A stretch of DNA of 7,414 nucleotides from an uncultured Bacilli bacterium (GTDB lineage Bacteria > Bacillota_I > Bacilli_A > RF39 > UBA660): positions 1 to 7,414 of the forward strand of contig CALVIJ010000043.1 of the NCBI GenBank assembly GCA_944329505.1. Direction: 5' to 3'. A program made the position numbers and the translations under genes. Every line of letters starts with the position of its first letter. Position 1 is the first letter of the stretch. Positions 1 to 6,145 of the stretch are shown in pieces. The notes below the pieces were generated by a model, which saw nothing but the letters and a program-made list of their open reading frames with translations, ran no database searches and was not told the DNA's origin.

Positions 1-1548
1 CCTCAAGCGGTTGATTTATTGTTTGCAGCTACAATTGTTATGCTTGATTCTAGTGGTTGGACAGGAACATATAGTGATGAGAACTATAAACAAGCATTGG
101 CTGGTGAAGGCCTTGTTGGTAATATGTTTGATAGAAATGATGCAATTCAAAATTTTGCGGCTGTGGCAATGAATGGAGTTTTTTGTACAGTAGGTACGGT
201 TGTGGATATGTCTTTATCATGGTTTAATCCTGGATTTTCTTTGAGCGAAAATGGTCTTGGTGTTGAAGAAAATGCTATGGCAGGGAAATTAAGTCGTTAT
301 TATACAATGAGCCAAATTTGTCAATATGGATATATTGGCGGAACTTATGAACATGTTAAAAATCCGGATTTAAGTACAGAAAGAGGTAAAGAGGCATATC
401 AAAAGAAAAAGGATATCGTTGCTGAGGATATAATTAAAGTTGCTGAAATTTATAGAGGCAATAAGGACGAAGAATGTGTTTATTATGGGGCTACGGGTCC
501 GTATGCTGAATGGAAACAAACTGATCCTCAGTGGAAAGATGTAAGAATTGGAAGTTCAACAGTAGGTAGAATAGGTTGTACAACAACTTCTGTTGCAATA
601 CAAATAGCTAGATCTGGTACAAAAATCACTAATTTGCCATCTGGATATTCTACATTTAATCCAGGTGCTTTAGCTTCTTCTAACCCATATGATGGAAACA
701 ATTTTGCTTGGGGTAAAATTACTGGCATAGCACCTAATGTGAGGTTTAAAGATTCTCAATTGCTTAATTCTTCAGATGAATCAGTAATTGCTTCAACTGT
801 TTCAGATGTATTGTCGACTCCTGTTGATGGTCAATATCAACCATTTGTTATTTTGAAAATGTATCATAATGGTAGTCAGCACTGGGTGGCGGTACAAGGT
901 GTTGAAAATGGTAAAGTAGTAATTAATGATCCTGCTAGACAAGGAACTTCATTAAGTGAGAATTATAGTTCTGAATCTTGGTATGTTGAAAAGTATAAAG
1001 TTATGTATGCGACAGATGTACCATTTGGTAGTGCTTCTAGTTCTGGTGCGGCACAGGGAGGATCACAGGATGATTCTTGTGTTACAGAAACATCTGGTGA
1101 TATTATTATACCTGACGAGTATAGTGCACCTGGTTATTTTACAGTTACAGTATATAATGATTTTAATTGGATATATAATCAAGGAAAGGTATATGATAAA
1201 TGGGCAGCTGCTGGATCTCAATGGGATGATGGAATAGCAGTTATTGATGGAAGATATTTGATTGCATGTACATCAACATTTGGTGATGTTGGTGATAAGG
1301 TCGATTTCTTCTTAGATGATGGAACTAAGATTCCTGCAATAATTGCTGATGTTAAAAACCCTAATGATGATGGGTATAATGAATGGGGACATAATAACGG
1401 TCAAAATGTGCTAGAGTTTGAAGTTTCTCATATTGCATATTATAATACCTATCATCAAAGTAATCCGGGGCATAATGGTTGGCACATGGAATGGGCTAAT
1501 AAAAGAGTTTCTAGTGCAACTAATTTAGGAGAAAATATTATTAATTAA
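1..1548 (+). CDS. C39-type cysteine peptidase with C-terminal beta-barrel-like domain (5' partial)
   Basis: The frame is open from base 1, so the true start lies upstream; the TTG at 19 has no ribosome binding site. Counting residues from base 1, 515 are visible. Residues about 1-70 are moderately hydrophobic and may end a membrane-linked region. Residues about 165-340 resemble Peptidase_C39_2: a Q-x-D-P-x-W-K-D entry motif, GCTTTS with probable catalytic Cys193, a conserved-looking SQHWVAVQG with His294, and INDPA with Asp310 as third catalytic residue. A Gly/Ser-rich linker (about 345-360) leads to residues about 380-500, where GRYLIA, a central IPAIIADVK and a VLEFEV strand resemble the small beta-barrel (3D/RlpA-like) domains found at the end of Firmicutes wall-active proteins; this second assignment is inference. 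A cell-wall or substrate-cleaving role in a conjugation or secretion apparatus fits the VirD4-type gene downstream. It could instead be a free exported peptidase. Confidence 0.72.
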   Translation, partial: PQAVDLLFAATIVMLDSSGWTGTYSDENYKQALAGEGLVGNMFDRNDAIQNFAAVAMNGVFCTVGTVVDMSLSWFNPGFSLSENGLGVEENAMAGKLSRYYTMSQICQYGYIGGTYEHVKNPDLSTERGKEAYQKKKDIVAEDIIKVAEIYRGNKDEECVYYGATGPYAEWKQTDPQWKDVRIGSSTVGRIGCTTTSVAIQIARSGTKITNLPSGYSTFNPGALASSNPYDGNNFAWGKITGIAPNVRFKDSQLLNSSDESVIASTVSDVLSTPVDGQYQPFVILKMYHNGSQHWVAVQGVENGKVVINDPARQGTSLSENYSSESWYVEKYKVMYATDVPFGSASSSGAAQGGSQDDSCVTETSGDIIIPDEYSAPGYFTVTVYNDFNWIYNQGKVYDKWAAAGSQWDDGIAVIDGRYLIACTSTFGDVGDKVDFFLDDGTKIPAIIADVKNPNDDGYNEWGHNNGQNVLEFEVSHIAYYNTYHQSNPGHNGWHMEWANKRVSSATNLGENIIN

Positions 1549-1551
1549 AAA

Positions 1552-1590
1552 GATGTAATGAATTAAAATAAGTTCATTACATCCTTTTAT
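1552..1590. terminator. Bidirectional intrinsic terminator between convergent genes
   Basis: A perfect 11-bp inverted repeat pairs 1552-1562 (GATGTAATGAA) with 1573-1583 around a 10-base loop. It is followed by CTTTTATTTT on the plus strand and preceded by AAAAA, which reads as a T-tract on the minus strand. The hairpin starts four bases after the plus-strand stop and ends four bases before the minus-strand stop, so it can terminate both transcripts. Confidence 0.85.
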
Positions 1591-2150
1591 TTTAAATATT
1601 CTGGTATTTCGATTGTTATATATTTAGAGTTAATGTTATATTGTTTTAATATTTTAGTGATTTCATCATAGAAGCTTTCTGCTTCTTTTTTCATAACGTT
1701 GCATTGTGTATCAAAACCGTTGTTATTTACAATTTCACATTTAAAATCATTATTTTTATATGTTCCTTTTTGGTATATGGTTGCTATTTCATTTTTGGAA
1801 TTTATTCCTTCCATTTTATAAGTGATTTCAACAGTTCCATCTTTGGTATATCCTACAGCTATGGTGGAGTAACTGTTATCTGATTCATTGGAATATTCTT
1901 TGAATAATATATAGTCTCCATATAAAGCTCGATATGTTGTGTTTTGTTTATCATTTAATTTTTTGATATATGTAACACCGTCGTTTGTTTTGGTATATTC
2001 TTGAGCATTTAGATAGTCTGTGAAATTTGCTTCGCTTGATTCTTTTTGCTTGTTTCTATAAAATAGGAAGCCACTCACTATAATAACTATTATTACAATT
2101 ATTATTAATATATATTTTATTATTTTTTTAATTTTTAAGTAATCTTCCAT
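1587..2150 (-). CDS. Single-pass membrane protein of unknown function
   Basis: Not recognised. The product is 187 residues: a short Lys-rich cytoplasmic start (residues 1-10), one very hydrophobic Ile/Val-rich membrane segment (about 11-31), a basic flank, and an external domain of about 150 residues rich in Asn, Lys, Tyr and Thr. Two cysteines about 17 residues apart (in FKCEIV and FDTQCNV) could form a disulfide outside the membrane. The start is the ATG at 2150 because GGAGG lies six bases before it. A longer reading to 2201 adds 17 residues, lacks a ribosome binding site and would cover the predicted promoter. It converges on the C39 peptidase gene and is divergent from the DxDxDG protein gene. 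No lipobox is present. Its layout (anchor plus small extracellular domain) resembles its divergent neighbour, but I see no clear sequence similarity. Confidence 0.75.
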   Translation of the reverse strand: MEDYLKIKKIIKYILIIIVIIVIIVSGFLFYRNKQKESSEANFTDYLNAQEYTKTNDGVTYIKKLNDKQNTTYRALYGDYILFKEYSNESDNSYSTIAVGYTKDGTVEITYKMEGINSKNEIATIYQKGTYKNNDFKCEIVNNNGFDTQCNVMKKEAESFYDEITKILKQYNINSKYITIEIPEYLK

Positions 2151-2156
2151 ATTTAT

Positions 2157-2161
2157 CCTCC
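2157..2161 (-). promoter_or_regulatory. Ribosome binding site fixing the start at 2150
   Basis: GGAGG on the minus strand, six bases before ATG 2150. It decides between this start and the upstream ATG at 2201, which has none. Confidence 0.85.
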
Positions 2162-2172
2162 ATTCTATTTTA

Positions 2173-2201
2173 ATTATATCAATTTGAAAAATTATTATCA
2201 A
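2173..2201 (-). promoter_or_regulatory. Sigma-A type promoter for the minus-strand membrane protein gene
   Basis: On the minus strand TTGATA (2201-2196) is separated by exactly 17 bp from a perfect TATAAT (2178-2173). The predicted transcript start near 2166 gives a leader of about 16 bases that holds little more than the ribosome binding site. Confidence 0.75.
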
Positions 2202-2275
2202 TAAATTGTTTAAAATTTATCGTTTTAGTTAATTTGAAATTACAATTGGTTAACTTTAAAGGTAGATATTATTTA

Positions 2276-2304
2276 TTGACATAAGTCATTTAAGTTTATA
2301 TAAT
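2276..2304 (+). promoter_or_regulatory. Perfect-consensus sigma-A promoter for the DxDxDG membrane protein gene
   Basis: TTGACA at 2276-2281, a 17-bp spacer, and TATAAT at 2299-2304: every base matches the housekeeping consensus. Transcription is predicted to start near 2311, immediately at the AGAGGAG ribosome binding site (2311-2317), so the leader is only about 16 bases. This predicts strong, largely unregulated expression unless a repressor binds the 70-bp stretch between this promoter and the divergent one. Confidence 0.88.
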
Positions 2305-2326
2305 TAATCTAGAGGAGCGGTTTATT

Positions 2327-3127
2327 ATGAATGAAATTATTTTTAGTAAAAAAAATATAATTCTTATGGGAATTGTTGTTTTGTTTATTGGACTTTATGT
2401 TATATTTGCTTTATTTTTAAATGATAACAGTAGTGTTTCTGATAGTGGTTCTTATTTGTATGTTGGTGATTATTTAGTATGGGAATATGAAAATGGTAAT
2501 TTTTTTCAGTTAACTAAAGTTTCTGAAGATGTTCAAAAACACGATTATATTATATATGATGGCTTGACTAAAAAAGAAGCTAAAATGGCGCAATATAATA
2601 ACAATACTTGGTACTTTTTTGGGGATGATTACAGTGATATTAGTATAAATGATTTTAGAATTGCTTATACTGGTTTAAAGGATGATATAACTCTTGTTGA
2701 TTATAGTTTAGAAATGTATGATTCGTCTGATAATGATTATATTGCTCAGGTTAATAATACAAAGAATGAAGAAGAATTATCTGCTTTTAGAGCTTCTTTA
2801 ATAAAAACTAAAGTTGATTTAGATAATGATGGTAAAGAAGAGGTTTTATATACTATGAGTAGTTATTCTTTGGAAAAACCAATGACTGATTATGATATGA
2901 TGTCTTATTTGTTTGTTGTCGATGATGGAAAGGTTTCAGTGATTAATAAATCTGAAGGGTTAAATCCATTTACAATTATTGAGATTTTAGATTTAGATGA
3001 TGATGGTATTAATGATTTTATAGTTTCTAAAGGAAGAGCTAATTTACCGTCTATGGATGAGTGTTATCAAATATATGAATTTAGTGATGGTAAATATCAA
3101 TTAAAACAAGATTGTATGCAAAAGTGA
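2327..3127 (+). CDS. Membrane-anchored protein with two DxDxDG calcium-loop-like motifs
   Basis: The product has 266 residues. Residues 1-10 are polar and include two lysines; residues about 11-31 form one hydrophobic membrane segment with no lipobox, so the remaining 235 residues are probably outside the cell. Two loops match the D-x-D-x-D-G calcium-binding pattern of FG-GAP/VCBS and EF-hand-like proteins: residues 164-169 (DLDNDG, followed by KEEVLY) and 222-227 (DLDDDG, followed by INDFIV). The alternation of such a loop with a short beta strand is typical of beta-propeller blades, though two copies are too few for a full propeller. The ATG at 2327 is supported by AGAGGAG with GGAG ending nine bases upstream. 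It is transcribed from its own consensus promoter and followed by a weak terminator before the coupling-protein gene. The function is unknown; calcium-dependent surface binding is inference. Confidence 0.75.
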   Translation: MNEIIFSKKNIILMGIVVLFIGLYVIFALFLNDNSSVSDSGSYLYVGDYLVWEYENGNFFQLTKVSEDVQKHDYIIYDGLTKKEAKMAQYNNNTWYFFGDDYSDISINDFRIAYTGLKDDITLVDYSLEMYDSSDNDYIAQVNNTKNEEELSAFRASLIKTKVDLDNDGKEEVLYTMSSYSLEKPMTDYDMMSYLFVVDDGKVSVINKSEGLNPFTIIEILDLDDDGINDFIVSKGRANLPSMDECYQIYEFSDGKYQLKQDCMQK

Positions 3128-3161
3128 TATATGCTAATTTGCAAAATTAATTATTTATTTT

Positions 3162-3189
3162 GTAATATTAACAAATATTGCTTTTTTTT
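3162..3189 (+). terminator. Weak intrinsic terminator abutting the next promoter
   Basis: An AU-rich 8-bp stem (3162-3169 with 3174-3181, including one G-U pair) closes on an AACA loop and is followed by eight T residues (3182-3189). The T-tract ends one base before the extended -10 element of the next gene, so read-through is plausible. Confidence 0.5.
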
Positions 3190-3190
3190 G

Positions 3191-3199
3191 TGTTATAAT
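3191..3199 (+). promoter_or_regulatory. Extended -10 promoter for the coupling-protein gene
   Basis: TGTTATAAT gives a TGn extension and a perfect TATAAT (3194-3199). No good -35 element is seen at a 16-18 bp distance, which is common for extended -10 promoters. Transcription would start near 3206, about 36 bases before the ATG. Confidence 0.65.
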
Positions 3200-3227
3200 A
3201 ATGTTGTTTGGATATTCATTAATATTT

Positions 3228-3233
3228 AAGGAG
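3228..3233 (+). promoter_or_regulatory. Ribosome binding site of the coupling-protein gene
   Basis: AAGGAG with eight bases to the ATG at 3242, confirming that start. Confidence 0.85.
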
Positions 3234-3241
3234 TTGAGAGC

Positions 3242-5632
3242 ATGAAGTTAAAGTTTAGAGCTGATAAAAAGGATTGGATTATATTTGGAGCTTATGCGGT
3301 AGTTTTACTTTATTTTGTAGCTATTGCTCTTTTAAATATAATTCAGTTTGCTAAAGGTGATTTAGATCATCCTTTTCATGGATTTAATCCGTTTCCAGCT
3401 TTTTCTTCTGAGTATATTGGAATAACGTTTACTTGTTATATTATTGCTTTGGTAGCTAGTATTTTTAGTGTATCTGATAGATTTTTTGATAGAGAAAAAG
3501 GTTTTGGTATTTCTACTGAAGCTAAGAAAACTTCAAAAGGATATTCAAGATGGACTTCAGAAGAAGAAATGAAGAAAGAATTAACGATGGTTAAAGTACA
3601 AGCTCCGACAGCAGATGCTGGAGGACTTCCTATAATTAACGATGGTAAAAAAATGTGGGTTGATGATGGCGAAGGTCATAATTTAATTATTGGTTCTACT
3701 GGTGCTGGTAAGACACAAGTTGCTATTTTTCCACTTGTTCATTCTTTAGCTAAACATGATGAGTCAATGATTATTACGGATCCTAAAGGTGAAATTTATG
3801 AAACAACTGCTGAAATGCTTAGAAAAAGAGGATATAATGTTGTGCTTTTAAATTTCCGTAATCCACAGCAAGGTAGTGGTTGGAATCCTTTACACTTACC
3901 TTATAAATATTATAAAGAAGGAAATTCAGATAAGGCTAATGAGCTTACTGACGACCTTGCTATGAATATTCTATATGATGAAAATGCACAAAATAACGAT
4001 CCGTTTTGGGAAAAAACTTCTGCCGATTATTTTTCTGGAATTTGTTTAGGGTTATTTGAAGATGCTAAAGAGGAAGAAATTAATTTAAATAGTGTCAATT
4101 TATTTACGACTGTTGGTGAAGAGAAATGTGGGCCTAATTCTACTTATTCTAACGAATATTTTAAAATGAAAGATCCAACTTCACCGGCTTATATAAGTGC
4201 TTCATCTACCATTTCAGCTCCTAGTGATACTAAAGGAAGTATTTTATCTGTATTTAAACAAAAAATTAGATTGTTTGCAGCTCGTGAGAATTTGTCAGAA
4301 ATGCTTTCTCACAGTGACTTTGAGTTTGAAGATATTGGTGCTAAAAAAACAGCTGTATTTATTGTTATTCAAGATGAAAAGAAGACTTACCATTCTTTAG
4401 TTACTATTTTCCTTAAACAATGTTATGAAACTTTAGTTGATTATGCTCAAAAAAACGGTGGAAAACTTCCTTATAGAACTAATTTCTTACTTGATGAGTT
4501 TGCTAATATGCCACCACTTAAAGATGTCGATACAATGGTATCAGCGGCTAGAAGTAGAAGAATGAGATTTTTCTTTGTTATTCAAAACTATGCACAATTA
4601 GCTGAGGTTTATGGAAAAGAGAAAGGTGATACGATTAGAGGTAACTGTACAAATACGGTTTATCTAATTAGTACAGAGCTTGCAGCATTGAAAGAAATTA
4701 GTGAGATGTGTGGCGAAATCAAAGTTAAGACTGATAAGAAAGATAAAGATGGCAAAGCTATAGAGGAAACAAGACCACTTATTACAGTTAGTGATTTGCA
4801 AAAATTGAAAATGGGTGAAATTATTTTACTTCGTTCTCGTATGGATCCTTTTAGAACTAAGTTGAAATTAAATTGGCAAATTGATTGGGGAGAAAACGAT
4901 AAGTGTGAAAAAGGTACTTATCCAACTAGAGAGAAACAAAAATTACATATTTTTGATTTGAAAACTTTTGTTAATAAGAAAAGAGAAGAAAAACGAGAAG
5001 AAAGTATGAATAAGCTTATTAGCCAGGTTATGCCTAATATGAATAGAGGGGGTAATTCTGGTGGATTACCTGGAATGAATAGGCAAGCTGGTTTTCCTGG
5101 TATGAATGCAGGAAATTCTCCACAAAGACCAATGTCTATGGAGGAAATGCTTAAGAATATCGATAAAGCTGTTGAAAAACTTGAAAAAGAGGAACAGAGA
5201 AAACAAAGTGCTGCTTTTGGTAATAATAGTTCTGTAGTTGGAAAGATTAATCCAGTAAAGGTTCCTGCTAGTATGGCGAATGATAATAAGGTAGATCCGG
5301 TTGCTGTAAATTCTAAAGTTGCAGAGACACCTAAACCAGAGAAAAAAGATATACCTGTAATTCAACCTAGACCAGTAGTATTACCAAATTCTACTAGAGT
5401 AAAGGAAACTCCAAAGCCTGAGGCTAAAGCTGAAGTTAAGCCTGTTATTAATAGTGCTGATTTTGCAGCTAAAATAACTAATAAGGTTAATAAGACAGTA
5501 AAAGAAGAAGTTACTACTAAACCGGTTTCTGAGGTTAAAGAAGTTTCTGCTAAACCAGATAATGTGGTTAAGAGTGACTATGTAACTGATGATCAATTTT
5601 TTGACGACTTCTTTGCGGATGATGATGATTAA
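3242..5632 (+). CDS. virD4: VirD4/TraG-type type IV coupling protein (CD1115-like)
   Basis: The product has 796 residues. It is the inner-membrane hexameric ATPase that brings a relaxase-DNA complex or protein substrates to a type IV secretion channel. Two membrane segments (about 13-36 and 59-79) flank a short external loop, as in VirD4/TraG. The RecA-like ATPase carries Walker A GSTGAGKT at 151-158 (Lys157) and Walker B FLLDEF at 415-420 (Asp418, Glu419). The DPKGE, NPLHLPYKYY and AARSRRMRFFFVIQN stretches match what I recall of the Firmicutes CD1115 family. The core ends near residue 560 (NWQIDWG). Then follow a basic/glutamate helix, a Gly/Met-rich stretch with LPGMN and FPGMN, a predicted coiled coil (about 630-655), a Pro/Lys/Val-rich disordered stretch with ETPKPE twice (695-700 and 722-727), and an acidic Phe/Asp end. 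Unusually, the gene is bounded by its own promoter and terminator rather than lying in a transfer operon. A partner relaxase is not in view. Confidence 0.93.
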   Translation: MKLKFRADKKDWIIFGAYAVVLLYFVAIALLNIIQFAKGDLDHPFHGFNPFPAFSSEYIGITFTCYIIALVASIFSVSDRFFDREKGFGISTEAKKTSKGYSRWTSEEEMKKELTMVKVQAPTADAGGLPIINDGKKMWVDDGEGHNLIIGSTGAGKTQVAIFPLVHSLAKHDESMIITDPKGEIYETTAEMLRKRGYNVVLLNFRNPQQGSGWNPLHLPYKYYKEGNSDKANELTDDLAMNILYDENAQNNDPFWEKTSADYFSGICLGLFEDAKEEEINLNSVNLFTTVGEEKCGPNSTYSNEYFKMKDPTSPAYISASSTISAPSDTKGSILSVFKQKIRLFAARENLSEMLSHSDFEFEDIGAKKTAVFIVIQDEKKTYHSLVTIFLKQCYETLVDYAQKNGGKLPYRTNFLLDEFANMPPLKDVDTMVSAARSRRMRFFFVIQNYAQLAEVYGKEKGDTIRGNCTNTVYLISTELAALKEISEMCGEIKVKTDKKDKDGKAIEETRPLITVSDLQKLKMGEIILLRSRMDPFRTKLKLNWQIDWGENDKCEKGTYPTREKQKLHIFDLKTFVNKKREEKREESMNKLISQVMPNMNRGGNSGGLPGMNRQAGFPGMNAGNSPQRPMSMEEMLKNIDKAVEKLEKEEQRKQSAAFGNNSSVVGKINPVKVPASMANDNKVDPVAVNSKVAETPKPEKKDIPVIQPRPVVLPNSTRVKETPKPEAKAEVKPVINSADFAAKITNKVNKTVKEEVTTKPVSEVKEVSAKPDNVVKSDYVTDDQFFDDFFADDDD

Positions 5633-5636
5633 TAAA

Positions 5637-5670
5637 AGAACTTTTGAAATAATAATTTCAAAGGTTTTTA
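5637..5670 (+). terminator. Strong intrinsic terminator after the coupling-protein gene
   Basis: The arms 5639-5650 and 5655-5666 pair over 12 bp with one G-U pair around an AATA loop, followed by TTTTATTTT. It starts a few bases after the stop codon and ends the coupling-protein transcript. Confidence 0.85.
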
Positions 5671-5739
5671 TTTTGGAAGAATATAATTATATTCTTTATT
5701 GACTTGGTTAATTTTAATATTTACTTATTTTTTAACACA

Positions 5740-5745
5740 TATAAT
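5740..5745 (+). promoter_or_regulatory. Possible -10 element for the rhodanese gene
   Basis: A perfect TATAAT lies six bases before the AGAGGTG ribosome binding site. No convincing -35 element sits at 16-18 bp: TTTACT at 5720 is too close (14 bp), and TTGACT at 5699-5704 is too far. If it is real, the leader would be only about 11 bases. Confidence 0.4.
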
Positions 5746-5762
5746 ATGTTAGAGGTGATAGG

Positions 5763-6044
5763 GTGGAAATTACAGTTAGTGATTTTTTGAAATTAAATAA
5801 TCCTAATGTTATAGATATTAGAATACCACAAAAGTTTAATGATAATCATATTCCTGGAGCTTTAAATATTAATGCAAATCAATTGATGGATAATCCCGAA
5901 AAATTTTTGAACCGTAATTTAACATATTATATATATTGTCAAAAAGGAACTTCTTCAAGAACTTTAGCGCAAGTTCTTAGAGTTAAGGGGTATCAAGTAT
6001 TTAATATTATTGGTGGTTATGAAGCTTGGATTTTGAATTCTTAA
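5763..6044 (+). CDS. Single-domain rhodanese (sulfurtransferase)
   Basis: The product is a compact 93-residue rhodanese, the length typical of GlpE/PspE-like single-domain members. The VIDIR strand followed by F-x-x-x-H-I-P-G-A-L-N-I (about residues 16-38) is the conserved N-terminal signature. The active loop is CQKGTSS, fitting C-x-x-G-x-x-S, with persulfide-carrying Cys59. GYQVFNIIGGYEAW (about 76-89) is the conserved C-terminal signature. Family members transfer sulfane sulfur to acceptors such as cyanide or thiols; the physiological acceptor cannot be read from the sequence. No signal peptide is seen, so it is cytoplasmic. The start is GTG at 5763, supported by AGAGGTG at 5751-5757 with five bases between. 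It lies between two terminators and is probably transcribed alone, with no evident link to the coupling protein upstream. Confidence 0.92.
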   Translation: MEITVSDFLKLNNPNVIDIRIPQKFNDNHIPGALNINANQLMDNPEKFLNRNLTYYIYCQKGTSSRTLAQVLRVKGYQVFNIIGGYEAWILNS

Positions 6045-6078
6045 AATATCATAAAATTAAATTTTTTGATATTTTTTC
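6043..6078 (+). terminator. Intrinsic terminator after the rhodanese gene
   Basis: A 9-bp AU-rich stem pairs 6043-6051 (AAAATATCA, overlapping the stop codon) with 6067-6075, and an inner AAAA/TTTT pairing is possible. The distal arm runs into TTTTTT and then a further T-rich stretch. Confidence 0.7.
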
Positions 6079-6134
6079 ATTTTTTAAAAGGAATTAAGGC
6101 ATTAAATATTGTACGTTAATTAATGAGGGGCTAG

Positions 6135-6141
6135 AAGGAGG
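6135..6141 (+). promoter_or_regulatory. Ribosome binding site of the Rpn-family nuclease gene
   Basis: AAGGAGG is a full-strength site four bases before GTG 6146. The overlapping ATG at 6144 is followed directly by TGA, so GTG is the only usable start here. It shows that the reading frame once began at this point, well upstream of the intact open frame from 6416. No clear promoter is seen in 6079-6134. Confidence 0.75.
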
Positions 6142-6145
6142 CAAT

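Noticed and set aside
528..728. 66-codon minus-strand open frame
   Set aside because: It is antisense to the conserved C39 catalytic region, with no ribosome binding site or family resemblance.
956..1237. 93-codon plus-strand open frame inside the C39 gene
   Set aside because: It lies in another frame of a well-supported coding region and has Leu/Ile-rich, unstructured composition with no ribosome binding site.
19..1548. TTG at 19 as the start of the C39 peptidase gene
   Set aside because: The frame is open back to base 1, no ribosome binding site precedes it, and the first residues read as the interior of a longer protein.
2151..2201. 17-residue N-terminal extension of the minus-strand membrane protein
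   Set aside because: The upstream ATG has no ribosome binding site, and the extension overlaps the predicted promoter; GGAGG is correctly placed only for ATG 2150.
3125..3241. Read-through of TGA at 3125 under Mycoplasma code 4
   Set aside because: Tryptophan is TGG throughout, a terminator and promoter follow the TGA, and the translated continuation is low-complexity Asn/Tyr/Phe/Cys-rich sequence.
4197..5596. Three short open frames (4197-4400 plus strand; 5066-5365 and 5381-5596 minus strand) within the coupling-protein gene
   Set aside because: All overlap the well-supported ATPase and its tail. Their compositions are those of shifted or reversed AT-rich codons.
5699..5704. TTGACT as the -35 element of the rhodanese promoter
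   Set aside because: A 17-bp spacer places TACTTA at the -10 position, which is poor; the good TATAAT at 5740 lies 35 bp away.
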